Source: Planctomycetota bacterium (GTDB lineage Bacteria; Planctomycetota; PUPC01; DSUN01). From it: DNA of 64,000 nucleotides. Below are positions 1-8,256 of this stretch, piece after piece (positions within the stretch are counted from its first letter, which is position 1; each line of letters starts with the position of its first letter). Where the stretch lies: assembly GCA_035384565.1 (NCBI GenBank), contig DAOOIT010000014.1, positions 49,007 to 113,006 on the forward strand, written 5' to 3'. A model generated the notes under the pieces. It did not search any database, was not told the origin of the DNA, and worked only from the letters and a program-made list of their open reading frames with translations. Position numbers and translations under genes: made by a program.

Positions 1-697
1 TCGCAGGGCCCAGCCACAGGTCCCAGTTGAGATAGTCGGGCACCTGGTGTTCGCCCGAGGGCTTCGGGCGCGGGCCGGCGCCGCCCCCGCCCCACATGTG
101 AATGGTCTGAATCTCGCCCAGACGGCCCGCCCACACGCTCTCGATCACGCGCTCGTTGTAGCCGCCCTGATTGCCCATCTGCGTCGAGAGCTTCTTCTCC
201 ACCGTCAGTTCCGCCAGCGTCCGGGCCTCGTGGAGTGTGCGGGTCAGCCCCTTCTCGCAGAAGACGTGGAGGCCAGCGCGCAGAGCCAGGGCCGATGGCG
301 CGGCGTGCACGTGGTCGGGGGTGGCGACGACCACCGCATCGAGCTTCGAACCCATCTCCGCGATCATCACACGGAAGTCCTCGTACTTCGGAACGTCCGG
401 GTACCGCTTGAACGACTCGGCGGCTTTCTGCTTGTTCACGTCGCACATAGCGGCGATGCGGCCGCCGGTCTGCTGGCGGATAGACGACCACCCCTCCTCC
501 ACACAGAAGCCCGCGCCGCGCCCGCCGACGCCCACCACCGCCACCTGCAACTGCTCGTTGGCCGCATATGCACGAGGCTGGCACCTGGTGAGCAACAGAG
601 CGCCGGCGCCCGCCGCCGAGCCGAGAAAGCCTCGCCGCGTCAGGCTGACCCGGTGTGCAGCGGCCGACCTGTTTCGTCCCTTGCACTCAGCGGCCAT
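1..697 (-). CDS. Gfo/Idh/MocA family oxidoreductase, Tat-exported (partial, C-terminus beyond window)
   Basis: Reading the minus strand from an ATG at 697 gives an open frame that runs off the window edge at base 1, so the C-terminus is missing. The N-terminus carries a twin-arginine signal (TRRGFLGSAAG, about residues 20-30), followed by a Rossmann fold with VAVVGVGGRGAG, CDVNKQKA and a DAVVVATPDHVHA strand. The HVFCEKGLTRTLHEA stretch corresponds to the family's conserved EKP motif, here EKG. WDLWLGPA near the edge is typical of the exported planctomycete-type subfamily. A strong Shine-Dalgarno (GGAGG) lies just upstream of the ATG. The family catalyses NAD(P)-dependent oxidoreduction of sugars and cyclitols; the substrate here is unknown. 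The protein closely resembles the one at 41983-43350. Family assignment is secure. Confidence 0.88.
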   Translation of the reverse strand, partial: MAAECKGRNRSAAAHRVSLTRRGFLGSAAGAGALLLTRCQPRAYAANEQLQVAVVGVGGRGAGFCVEEGWSSIRQQTGGRIAAMCDVNKQKAAESFKRYPDVPKYEDFRVMIAEMGSKLDAVVVATPDHVHAAPSALALRAGLHVFCEKGLTRTLHEARTLAELTVEKKLSTQMGNQGGYNERVIESVWAGRLGEIQTIHMWGGGGAGPRPKPSGEHQVPDYLNWDLWLGPA

Positions 698-763
698 GCT
701 CCACCTCCTTTCGCGTGTCGTCGCAACCGTCCTCGGGCGTCCCACGCCATCCTTCCCGCCCCC

Positions 764-792
764 AACCTACTACCGCCGCCGGGGGGTGTCAA
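764..792 (-). promoter_or_regulatory. Putative sigma70-type promoter for the Tat Gfo/Idh gene
   Basis: On the minus strand TTGACA (787-792) is separated by 17 bp from TAGGTT (764-769), about 65 bases upstream of the ATG at 697. The -35 box is perfect and the -10 box is weak (3 of 6). It was recognised by eye only. Confidence 0.4.
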
Positions 793-1001
793 GGGGGGAT
801 CTCAGCTTTTCTCCACGCCAAGGAGCTACCGTGCTCGCGGAAGCAAGAGCCCCCGGCGCCCTGGGCTTTGAGGATTGACGTGGAATGCAACGTTGCCCGT
901 GGCTTGCGCGACCTCGCCATCGCGGGGCTTCCGTTGTCAAACCTCTCTCGCCCCATCGCACCTGCGGCGGTTCCATGTCCACCGAATTCTCAACAATGGA
1001 C

Positions 1002-1044
1002 TTGACAAGATAGATAGCGTGTGATATTGTCTGATTGTGTCAGA
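1002..1044 (+). promoter_or_regulatory. Putative promoter with an adjoining palindrome
   Basis: The non-coding stretch 793-1255 contains TTGACA (1002-1007), a 17-bp spacer and TATTGT (1025-1030). This is followed immediately by the inverted repeat TCTGA-TTGTG-TCAGA (1030-1044), placed where a repressor could sit over the start site. The segment is more AT-rich than its surroundings. It would drive the membrane protein at 1256 through a leader of about 215 bases. I see nothing else in this intergenic stretch. Confidence 0.4.
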
Positions 1045-1255
1045 TAGTTCATACACGTTCTGGGTCTTTCGGATAGCGGGCGGCTGATGATGCAGATAAG
1101 CTACTCGCCGCTGGCCCTTCTGGCCTGTCTAGTTGCACGCTACACCTGCTCGATGGGCGGATGCCGCTCGCGCCCGCTCTCCGCCGCCCGCTCGCCCCCT
1201 CCGTTGCTCCCCTGGCTGCACCTAACCTCCCTCTGGATGCGAAAGGAGGAGTCCA

Positions 1256-2980
1256 ATGGGGGAACACGGAGCATTGCAAGGTCAGCACACACCTCAGCGT
1301 CAGCCACCCTCGGCACCCGGCACAGTGCACATCACGCTGTCGCGGCTCGCGGCCAAGGCGGCTCGCCACAACCCTGTTTATCTCATCAGTGCAGCGTTGA
1401 TGATCCTGGGCGTCTACACTATCGTCCGGCCCGGCACGCAGACCCTCGGCAATCTTCCGGCCATCCTGGCCACCTTCTTCACTCTCCAATTCTACGAGCT
1501 GCTGCTCGTCGGGATTGCGATCTTGCTGGTCTGCCGACGCCGGGTGATGGACGACGGTGCGACGCTCGCGCTCATCGAATCGCTGCTCGCCATCGGGTGC
1601 TTCGTGATAGCCGACGAGCTTACGTTCAAGGATGGGCGTATGGCGCTCGGCCTGCTCCTGGGGTTCGCGGCGCTCGTTCTGGCGGCGGGCCGGTTCGCGG
1701 CGCTCGGCGTGGCAGTCGGGCGCCGGCTGGTGTTCTCGGGGGCCGGCCTGATCCTCGTCGCCCTGCTCTCCTGGAACGCGATCGCCCCCAACTGGGTGGC
1801 CCGGCTCCATGACCTCGACAGCCCTCTCATCGGCGTGGGGTGCCTGTCGGGCTGGTGGGTGCTGGCTGTCCTCGCACTGGGCTTTGCGCTCAATGCCGCG
1901 TTCGAGAGGGACCGCCTGTGGCCGGAAACCCAGCCCTTCGTAAAGACGCCGCTGGCGCGCTGGGCCATTGCCGGCCTCGTCCTTACCGGCTCCGCACTCC
2001 ACGAGTACTGGCTCGGCTACATCCTCGACGTCTCGTTCCAGCTCAGTGACATCCTACCGCTCGTCACCGTGGCGGCGTTCGGGGCGATGGCCCTGGCGGC
2101 GCGGAGCGAGCGGGTGGGCGTCATCGAGCACCTGGCGGCGGGGGCGCCGGCCGCAGTGGCCGTCCTCGCGCTTCTAACAGGCGGCTTCGAGCCTCAGTGC
2201 CCGCCGGTCGGCGCCTTCGCTTCCCGCGAGGCATTCGTGCACGAGCTTCGCATGCTCTCATGGCCTACAGCGTGGCTGGCGGTGGCCGCGGGCATCGTGG
2301 CGCTTCAGGCGTGGCGTCGGCGCTCTGTGCCCCTGGCTCACCAGGCTTCGGCTTGCCTGCTCCTCGCCGTGCTCTTCTCCACGACGACCCAGCCTGAGGA
2401 GCTGGAACTGGCGTGGAACGCGTTCGAGTTCACCCTCGCCGCCTACTGCCTCGTGATGGCAGCAGTCACGGCCCGCGCCGAATGGGCGGCGGGCTGCCTC
2501 GCCGCGCTCAACCATCTCGCCTGGCGCAACCTGCCTGCGGAGCCGGGCGTGGGCATCTACGTCGAGCCCTACCTGCTTCTGCTGGCGCTCATCGGCGCGT
2601 CTTACTTCGCGCTATGGCTCATGTTCCGGCGACAGATCGAGACGCGCGTCGCCCACATGGGCAGCCTGCTCGTGCTCGTGGCGGCCATCGCCGTCAACTT
2701 CTCTGAGGCTACGGAGGCGCCAGCCTGGGCGCTCGCGGCGGCGACTCTTCTCATTGCGGCAGGGTTCGCGGTCAGCGCCTGGTCGCTGCACTGGCCCGCC
2801 TACTACGGCTTGGCCCTGCTCACAGCCACGGTGCCGCTCGCACGTGAGGTGAGCCGCTCGGAGGCCAAGCTCGGCTCGCCCACTGGCTGGGTGCTCGTGA
2901 TGGCCGCCTTCGTGGCCCTCGGACTCGGCTTCCTCGTGAGCATGCGGAAGCGAGCCGCCACGCCTGGCTCAAGCACGTAG
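1256..2980 (+). CDS. Polytopic membrane protein of unknown function
   Basis: This is a 574-aa protein with a soluble, Pro/Gln-rich N-terminus of about 40 residues. At least a dozen hydrophobic helices follow along the rest of the chain, beginning with HNPVYLISAALMILGVYTIV and ending in a basic tail (SMRKRAATPG). The ATG is preceded by AAAGGAGGAG, a very good ribosome binding site. I do not recognise the family: there are no transporter signature loops, no catalytic motifs and no large extramembrane domain. The two prepilin-like genes follow immediately (26-base gap to the next ATG), so it may be co-transcribed with them. It is likely an inner-membrane protein; the function is open. Confidence 0.8.
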   Translation: MGEHGALQGQHTPQRQPPSAPGTVHITLSRLAAKAARHNPVYLISAALMILGVYTIVRPGTQTLGNLPAILATFFTLQFYELLLVGIAILLVCRRRVMDDGATLALIESLLAIGCFVIADELTFKDGRMALGLLLGFAALVLAAGRFAALGVAVGRRLVFSGAGLILVALLSWNAIAPNWVARLHDLDSPLIGVGCLSGWWVLAVLALGFALNAAFERDRLWPETQPFVKTPLARWAIAGLVLTGSALHEYWLGYILDVSFQLSDILPLVTVAAFGAMALAARSERVGVIEHLAAGAPAAVAVLALLTGGFEPQCPPVGAFASREAFVHELRMLSWPTAWLAVAAGIVALQAWRRRSVPLAHQASACLLLAVLFSTTTQPEELELAWNAFEFTLAAYCLVMAAVTARAEWAAGCLAALNHLAWRNLPAEPGVGIYVEPYLLLLALIGASYFALWLMFRRQIETRVAHMGSLLVLVAAIAVNFSEATEAPAWALAAATLLIAAGFAVSAWSLHWPAYYGLALLTATVPLAREVSRSEAKLGSPTGWVLVMAAFVALGLGFLVSMRKRAATPGSST

Positions 2981-3006
2981 CTCACCCCCTGTTGGAGGGT
3001 AGCCAC

Positions 3007-3705
3007 ATGGCAACACCGTCTGGGACCAAGTTGTCCGATCTCCTCATCGCCATCGGGCTCTTCGCGCTCGTGGGCACGTTGCTCGTGCCCGCTTGCGACC
3101 GGGCGATGGGCAGGGCGCGGGAGGAGGCCCGGCGCATTCGGTGCAGAGGAAACCTCAACCAATTGGCGAAGGGAATGGCCACCTATCTCAACGAGTGCGG
3201 CGACAACCGTTTCTATCCCTGGCCGGCCGGCTACGCGGGCTGCGGCACCGCCGAGTCGCCTGACTTCGGCGGCGCCGAGTGGCTGGCCGCGCTCTACTGG
3301 ACCCGCATCATCCCCGACCCGGGCGTCAACCTCTGCCCAAGTTCGCCCGACACGAACGAGGGGGGCATCCTGATGGGCAGCAACGGCTGCCCAGGCGGCA
3401 ACCCGCTCGCGCCGGGCGCCGTCAGCTATGCGGCAATGGGCGACCGGAGCGTGGGCATCTACCTCGCCTCGAAGCAGGGCAAGGGCGCCGCCTACGCGAC
3501 CTCGAAGCTCCCGATCAAGGACGACTTCTCGCCCAACGAGCCAATGGCGTCCGATGACACGCAGCCTCCCATCAACCACGGCAGGAGAGGCAACGGCTCG
3601 ATGTCAGTCCTGTTCTTCGACAGCCACGTGGAGTGTTGGACCAACGCCAAGGTGGACCTCGAGCGCGGGGTCGGACAGGGCGAGTTGTGCATGCTCATGA
3701 ACTGA
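3007..3705 (+). CDS. Prepilin-like protein with H-X9-DG-type C-terminus, copy 1
   Basis: This 232-aa protein has one N-terminal hydrophobic helix (LSDLLIAIGLFALVGTLLVPA), followed by CRGNLNQLAKGMATYLNE, typical of the DUF1559/H-X9-DG prepilin-like family of planctomycetes and related bacteria. The C-terminal INHGRRGNGSMSVLFFDSHV matches the H-X9-DG region, with Ser in place of Gly. The ATG at 3007 was chosen because GGAGG lies eight bases upstream and it matches the start of the paralogue; a TTG at 2992 is in frame but is part of the ribosome binding site. The type IV prepilin cleavage motif (G-FTLIE) is degenerate: it reads G-TKLSD, so the usual Glu5 is Asp. Processing by prepilin peptidase is therefore doubtful. 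Confidence 0.8.
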   Translation: MATPSGTKLSDLLIAIGLFALVGTLLVPACDRAMGRAREEARRIRCRGNLNQLAKGMATYLNECGDNRFYPWPAGYAGCGTAESPDFGGAEWLAALYWTRIIPDPGVNLCPSSPDTNEGGILMGSNGCPGGNPLAPGAVSYAAMGDRSVGIYLASKQGKGAAYATSKLPIKDDFSPNEPMASDDTQPPINHGRRGNGSMSVLFFDSHVECWTNAKVDLERGVGQGELCMLMN

Positions 3706-3734
3706 CCAGTTCCGCAACACCTGGAGGGCATCCG

Positions 3735-4430
3735 ATGGCTACATCCTCTGGCATCAGGTTGTCCCACGTTCTCATCGTCGTGGGCGTCCTTGCGCTCCTC
3801 GCGGGCATGGTGCTTCCGGCGCTCCGGCGCTCGAGGGAGAGCGAGCGCCGCGGCCCCGGCCACCGCTGCCGAAACAACCTCAACCAACTCGCGAAAGGCA
3901 TGGCGACGTATCTGAACGAGTTCGGCGACAACCGCTTCTATCCGTGGCCGGCCGGTCGGCCAGGGTGCGGCACTGTGGAGAGGCCCAGCTTCGGCGGCGC
4001 AGAGTGGCTGGCAACGCTCTACTGGACTCGGGTAATCCTTGACCCGGGCGTCTTCCTCTGCCCCGGCTCGCCCGACGACAACGAGATGGGCGTGAAGCTG
4101 GGCAGCAACGGGTGCCCGGGCGGCAAGCCGCTCGCCCCCGATGCCGTGAGCTACGCCGCGATGGGCGACGTGAGTGTGGGCATCTACCTGGCCACCAAGC
4201 AGAGCAAGGGCGCTGCTTACGCGACCTCCAGGCTCGCCATCCGCGACGACTTTCCCCCCAACGAACCGATGGCCTGCGACGACACCGAGGGGCCGATTCA
4301 CCACGGCGAGCGCAACAATGGCGGGATGGGCGTGCTCTTCTTCGACAGCCACGTCGAGTACTGGACCTACACGCGCGTTGACCTCGAGCGTGGCGTGGGC
4401 CGGGGCGACCTGTGCGCGCTGAGGAACTGA
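3735..4430 (+). CDS. Prepilin-like protein with H-X9-DG-type C-terminus, copy 2
   Basis: This 231-aa protein is a close paralogue of the gene just upstream and aligns with it along its whole length. Shared blocks include NLNQLAKGMATYLNE, DNRFYPWPAG, FGGAEWLA and LFFDSHVE. It has the same single N-terminal helix (VLIVVGVLALLAGMVLPAL) and the same H-X9-DS ending. The ATG at 3735 has GGAGG upstream. The prepilin site reads G-IRLSH, with His where Glu5 is expected. The pair looks like a recent tandem duplication and is probably one transcription unit. The family is thought to be secreted or envelope-associated; a specific role is unknown. Confidence 0.8.
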   Translation: MATSSGIRLSHVLIVVGVLALLAGMVLPALRRSRESERRGPGHRCRNNLNQLAKGMATYLNEFGDNRFYPWPAGRPGCGTVERPSFGGAEWLATLYWTRVILDPGVFLCPGSPDDNEMGVKLGSNGCPGGKPLAPDAVSYAAMGDVSVGIYLATKQSKGAAYATSRLAIRDDFPPNEPMACDDTEGPIHHGERNNGGMGVLFFDSHVEYWTYTRVDLERGVGRGDLCALRN

Positions 4431-4448
4431 AGGGGCTGCAATAGGAGG

Positions 4449-4521
4449 GATAGGACCGATAGGACAGATAGGACGCATGCCTTCGGGACGCCCTGAGGCC
4501 AGACGCGTCCTATCGGTCCTA
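4449..4521. repeat. 9-bp tandem repeat forming a 15-bp inverted repeat
   Basis: Three tandem copies of the 9-mer GATAGGAC(C/A/G) occupy 4449-4475. The segment 4451-4465 (TAGGACCGATAGGAC) is perfectly complementary to 4507-4521, leaving a 41-base loop. It lies between the prepilin-like gene and the dehydrogenase promoter, so it could act as a terminator stem, but there is no T-run. A related 9-bp repeat occurs at 52726-52752. Confidence 0.6.
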
Positions 4522-4546
4522 CGCGCCCCTCGAAGGCTGCGCGGCC

Positions 4547-4574
4547 TTTACACGCACCACTCAGCCGCTATAAT
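4547..4574 (+). promoter_or_regulatory. Putative sigma70-type promoter for the dehydrogenase-kinase genes
   Basis: TTTACA (4547-4552), a 16-bp spacer and a perfect TATAAT (4569-4574) lie 33 bases upstream of the ATG at 4608. Confidence 0.6.
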
Positions 4575-4607
4575 GGGCAGCACCCTCTGCCAGCGAAGGA
4601 GCTGCCC

Positions 4608-5642
4608 ATGCCGACAATGAAAGCCGCCGTGTGCAAGGCCAGAGAGACCATAGCAATCGAGGACGTGCCTCGGCCCACGCCGAAGCGCGGTGAGGTGCTG
4701 GTGGCGGTGAAGGCCACGGGCCTGTGCGGCTCGGACGTGGACGGCTACACGGGCCACCACCCGATGATCAAGTGGCCGATTATCCTGGGCCACGAGTGCT
4801 CGGGCGTCGTCGCCGAGGTTGGCCCCGGCGAGACCCGCTGGAAGCCGGGCGACCCGGTGGTCGTGGAGCCGTTCTTCACGTGCAAGACCTGTCCCGCCTG
4901 CCTCCGAGGCCAGTATAACCTGTGCGTTGACCTGAAGATCACGGGACACCAGGTGCCCGGGTCGCTGGCGGAGTTCGTGATCGCCGAGTCGTTTTTCCTC
5001 CACCCGAAGCCTGCGAACCTGTCGTTTGCCGAGGCGGCCATTGCCGAGCCTGTGTCGGGCTCGCTCCACGGGGTCGAGCGGGCGAACCCGCGGCTGGGCA
5101 GTTTCGTGACGATCCTGGGCTGTGGCACCATCGGCGTGCTGGCGATGCAGCACTGCCTCAACAAGGGCGCGGAGGTGCTCATCGCCGACCCCGCCGCCTT
5201 CAAGCGAAAGGTGGCGAAGGACCTGGGCGTCCACCACGCGCTCGACCCGCTGAAGGAAGATGTGAAGGCCCGGGTGAAGGAACTCACGGGCGGCATCGGG
5301 GCCGATGTCGTCATCGAGGCCGTGGGGAAGCCCGAGACCCTCGCCGCCACGGTGGGCCTCGTGCGGCGCGGCGGCACGATCCTGCTCATCGGGTGGTCGG
5401 GGAACAAGACCGACGCCTTCGACCTCACGAGCGTGACCCTCGACGAACTGACCGTGCTGGGCACGCTCGGCTTCTGCTGGGACCACAAGGCCGCACTTCG
5501 GCTCCTCAGCCAGGGCAAGGTGACCGTGAAGCCGATCATCAGCCATCGTCTGCCCCTGGACCGCGTCGAGGACGGGATCAGGATGCTTCAGAGCCATGCC
5601 GAGGGGGTCTGGAAGATCGCGATCACGGAAGAAGAGGTCTGA
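4608..5642 (+). CDS. Zinc-dependent medium-chain dehydrogenase (polyol or threonine dehydrogenase type)
   Basis: This 344-aa protein belongs to the MDR zinc alcohol dehydrogenase superfamily, sorbitol/threonine dehydrogenase branch. The catalytic zinc region shows GLCGSDVDGYTG and GHECSGVVAEVG. The four structural-zinc cysteines are in CKTCPACLRGQYNLC, and the NAD fold begins at ILGCGTIGVLAMQ. These enzymes oxidise secondary alcohols of polyols or amino acids with NAD(P). The start at 4608 has AAGGAG eight bases upstream; a second ATG three codons later is less well placed. The FGGY kinase gene starts six bases after its stop, so the pair probably oxidises a polyol to a ketose that is then phosphorylated. 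That pathway link is inference from context. Confidence 0.88.
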   Translation: MPTMKAAVCKARETIAIEDVPRPTPKRGEVLVAVKATGLCGSDVDGYTGHHPMIKWPIILGHECSGVVAEVGPGETRWKPGDPVVVEPFFTCKTCPACLRGQYNLCVDLKITGHQVPGSLAEFVIAESFFLHPKPANLSFAEAAIAEPVSGSLHGVERANPRLGSFVTILGCGTIGVLAMQHCLNKGAEVLIADPAAFKRKVAKDLGVHHALDPLKEDVKARVKELTGGIGADVVIEAVGKPETLAATVGLVRRGGTILLIGWSGNKTDAFDLTSVTLDELTVLGTLGFCWDHKAALRLLSQGKVTVKPIISHRLPLDRVEDGIRMLQSHAEGVWKIAITEEEV

Positions 5643-5648
5643 ACCGCC

Positions 5649-7190
5649 GTGGCACAGTTGCTCGCCGGCCTGGATATTGGCACGTCGGGGGTCAAGGTGG
5701 GGGTCGCCGATGCATCCGGTCACCTGCTGGGCCTTGGCCGCGCGGCTCACGCCAACGACAGCCCCCGCCCTGGCTGGGTGCAGTGCGACCCCGAGCGCTG
5801 GTGGCAGGGGGTGATCGCCTCGCTGCATCAGGCCTGTGCCGAGGCAAAGGCGTCGCCGGCCGACATTGCGGCGGTGGGCGTGAGCGTGCTCTTCCCCTGC
5901 GTGGCCCCTCTGGACGCCGATGGCCGCGCCCTGCACCCCGCCCTGCTCTACTGCGACCGGCGTAGTTGCGCCCAAGCCGAGGCAATCGCCGCACTGGTGC
6001 CCAGGCAGGAATACGAGGCCACCATCGGGAACGTGCTAACCCCCGGCACCTGCGCCGCCACAAGCCTCCTCTGGCTGTGCGAGGAGGCGCCCGACGCGTG
6101 GCACCGCGCCCACTCGCTCGGCTTCGCCAACACGGCCATCACGGCGCGCCTGACGGGAGAGTTCTGCACCGACCCTACCCAGGTGGCGCTCTCAGGGCTC
6201 GTGGACATTCGTGACCCCTGGCGCTGGAACGAGGCGCTGTGCGAGCGGCTCGCCATAGCGGCCGACCGCCTGCCGCGCGTGGCCGGAGCGGACGAAGTCA
6301 TCGGCACCGTCACCCGGACCGCGGCGCGAGAGACGGGGCTCAACCCTGGCACGCCCGTCGTTTGCGGCTGCGGCGACGTGCCCGCCTCGGCCCTGGGCGC
6401 CGGCGCCGCCGAGCCAGGCACGGTCATCTATGTCGCCGGCTCAACCGACTGCGTGGCCGTGCCCACCTGCGCGCCGACGCCCGACCGACGCTGGGTGAAC
6501 TCCGCCTACATCCCGCGCGGATTGTGGCTGCCGATCGGCACCACGACGTCGAGCGGGGTCTCCGTCGAGTGGTTCTGCCGGGAGCTTCTCGGCCAACCGG
6601 GAGCCGAAGGGCTCCGCTCGCTCACCGAGCTCGCACAGCAGGCTCCCCCTGGCGCTGGGGGCCTGCTCTATCTGCCGTACCTCCAGGGCGAACGCACGCC
6701 CATCTGGGACCCCAAGGCTCGCGGCTCGTTCTTCGGCCTCTCAACTGCCACGACGCGCGCCGACCTCGCCCGCTCGGTGCTCGAGGGCACGGCGTTCGCT
6801 CTGCGCCAGGTCGTCGCATGCCTCGAAACCGTGCTCGGCTCCCCCCTCGCCGAGATTCGCTCCGTTGGCGGCGGCACCCGCAACCCGCTATGGAACCAGA
6901 TCAAGGCCGACGTGCTCGGCAAGCGCCTGGCAGTCCTCGAGTTCCAGGAGACGAGTGCGCTGGGCGCGGCGCTCCTCGCCGCCGTGGGCGCCGGCTTGTG
7001 CGAATCCTTCGCGGCGGCGGCCCGCGCCGCCCGCGCCGCGAACCGCGTCCGCCTGATCGAGCCCCACGCCTCCCGAACGGCCTCCTACGACTATCTCTTC
7101 CGCCTCTTCGCGGGCCTCTATCCGGCCACCCGCCCGCTTGCCCGCCGCCTGAGTTCCTGGGGCGCGCCTCGAGACTCCAACCCGCCTTGA
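5649..7190 (+). CDS. FGGY-family carbohydrate kinase (xylulokinase-like)
   Basis: This 513-aa protein is close to the usual 480-520 aa of FGGY kinases. It starts at GTG 5649, six bases after the dehydrogenase stop, and reads LAGLDIGTSGVKVGV, the N-terminal phosphate-binding motif. WVQCDPERWW is the conserved early block. CGCGDVPASALGAG and VGGGTRNPLWNQIKADVLG are the second-domain nucleotide-binding signatures. YLQGERTPIWDPKARGSFFGL closely matches xylulokinases. It phosphorylates a ketose or related sugar with ATP in the cytoplasm; xylulose is the best guess, but the FGGY family changes substrate easily. It is probably translationally linked to the dehydrogenase. Confidence 0.85.
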   Translation: MAQLLAGLDIGTSGVKVGVADASGHLLGLGRAAHANDSPRPGWVQCDPERWWQGVIASLHQACAEAKASPADIAAVGVSVLFPCVAPLDADGRALHPALLYCDRRSCAQAEAIAALVPRQEYEATIGNVLTPGTCAATSLLWLCEEAPDAWHRAHSLGFANTAITARLTGEFCTDPTQVALSGLVDIRDPWRWNEALCERLAIAADRLPRVAGADEVIGTVTRTAARETGLNPGTPVVCGCGDVPASALGAGAAEPGTVIYVAGSTDCVAVPTCAPTPDRRWVNSAYIPRGLWLPIGTTTSSGVSVEWFCRELLGQPGAEGLRSLTELAQQAPPGAGGLLYLPYLQGERTPIWDPKARGSFFGLSTATTRADLARSVLEGTAFALRQVVACLETVLGSPLAEIRSVGGGTRNPLWNQIKADVLGKRLAVLEFQETSALGAALLAAVGAGLCESFAAAARAARAANRVRLIEPHASRTASYDYLFRLFAGLYPATRPLARRLSSWGAPRDSNPP

Positions 7191-7215
7191 CACCGCCGCC
7201 GGGTCCCACTACGAT
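7187..7215 (+). promoter_or_regulatory. Putative sigma70-type promoter for the DUF1080 gene
   Basis: A perfect TTGACA (7187-7192) overlaps the stop codon of the kinase gene. It is followed after 17 bp by TACGAT (7210-7215), 50 bases before the ATG at 7265. Confidence 0.55.
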
Positions 7216-7264
7216 ATCCACACCTCTCGGGCTGGCCTTCACTCGAACGCGAAAGGAGCCACAG

Positions 7265-8020
7265 ATGGCGCCGGAGCAGAAGAACCTGGGTTACAGCGAC
7301 ACCCCCTTTATCCCGGGCACCAACTACCGGGTTCACGACGGCAACCGCCCTCAACCCCGCATCATCAGTCCCGGCACCGCCAGCACACAAGAGCGCCCGG
7401 GCCTGGCGCCCTCCGACGCCGTCCTGCTCTTCGACGGCACCACGCTCGACAAGTGGGCTTCGATGGACGGCTCGCCCGCGAGGTGGAAGCTCGAGAGCGG
7501 CTACATGGAGGTCGTGCCCAAGACGGGCAACATTCGCACGAAGGCCGAGTTCGGCGATTGTCAGCTCCACCTCGAGTGGGCGGCGCCCACCGTGGTAAAG
7601 GGCGAGAGCCAGGGCCGCGGCAACAGCGGCGTCTTCCTGATGGGCCTCTATGAGATTCAGGTGCTGGACTGCTACGACAACCCCACCTACCCCGACGGCA
7701 CGACGGCGGCAATCTACGGCCAGTATCCGCCGCTCGTCAACGCCTGCCGAAGGCCCGGCGAGTGGCAGACCTATGACATCGTGTGGGTCGCGCCGCGCTT
7801 CGATGGCGACAGGCTGCTCGGCCCGGCGCGCGTCACTGTGTTCCACAACGGCATCGTCGTACACCACGCCACTGAGCTTCAAGGCCCGACACGTCATCGC
7901 CAGACGGCGTCGTACACACCTCATCCCCCGGTCGGGCCTCTGGTGCTTCAGGACCACGGCGACCTAGTGCGCTATCGCAACATCTGGTATCGCGGGTTGA
8001 AGGGCTACGACCAAGCCTGA
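7265..8020 (+). CDS. DUF1080 / 3-keto-disaccharide hydrolase-like protein
   Basis: This 251-aa protein consists almost entirely of one DUF1080 domain (concanavalin-like jelly roll). Hallmarks are VLLFDGTTLDKWASMDG at the start, GNSGVFLMGLYEIQVLDCY in the middle, and GPLVLQDHGDLVRYRNIWYR at the end. Characterised relatives hydrolyse 3-keto-glycosides or are lectin-like glycan-binding modules. The ATG at 7265 has AAAGGAG upstream, and an open frame continuing further upstream is only the shadow of the kinase gene. No signal peptide is visible, which is unusual because many family members are secreted, so this one may act in the cytoplasm on 3-keto sugars made by Gfo/Idh enzymes. That last link is inference. 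Confidence 0.9.
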   Translation: MAPEQKNLGYSDTPFIPGTNYRVHDGNRPQPRIISPGTASTQERPGLAPSDAVLLFDGTTLDKWASMDGSPARWKLESGYMEVVPKTGNIRTKAEFGDCQLHLEWAAPTVVKGESQGRGNSGVFLMGLYEIQVLDCYDNPTYPDGTTAAIYGQYPPLVNACRRPGEWQTYDIVWVAPRFDGDRLLGPARVTVFHNGIVVHHATELQGPTRHRQTASYTPHPPVGPLVLQDHGDLVRYRNIWYRGLKGYDQA

Positions 8021-8101
8021 GTCGCCCCCGACCCGGGCGAGGCCCCTGTCGTAGAATGCGATTTCCGCCTCGCTCGTTATTTCACAAGAGCATCATCCCG
8101 A

Positions 8102-8138
8102 TCGCCACAAGTATCATTCGATACTACGCTTGTGGCGA
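8102..8138. terminator. Hairpin between convergent genes, probable bidirectional terminator
   Basis: The 10-bp arms TCGCCACAAG (8102-8111) and CTTGTGGCGA (8129-8138) are perfectly complementary. A second small stem (GTATC/GATAC, 8111-8124) lies inside the loop. The hairpin sits in the 236-bp gap between the convergent genes ending at 8020 (+) and 8257 (-). No long T-run follows on either side. I see no gene in the rest of this gap. Confidence 0.55.
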
Positions 8139-8256
8139 AACAGCATGACCGCGGACCGCCCGAAGGTCTCCCTGGTCGCGCGGACCGTCCGGAGCCCCGT
8201 ACAGAGCATCCTGACGCGTTTTCTGCTCGAGACACAACCGACCACTAGCACTAGGT

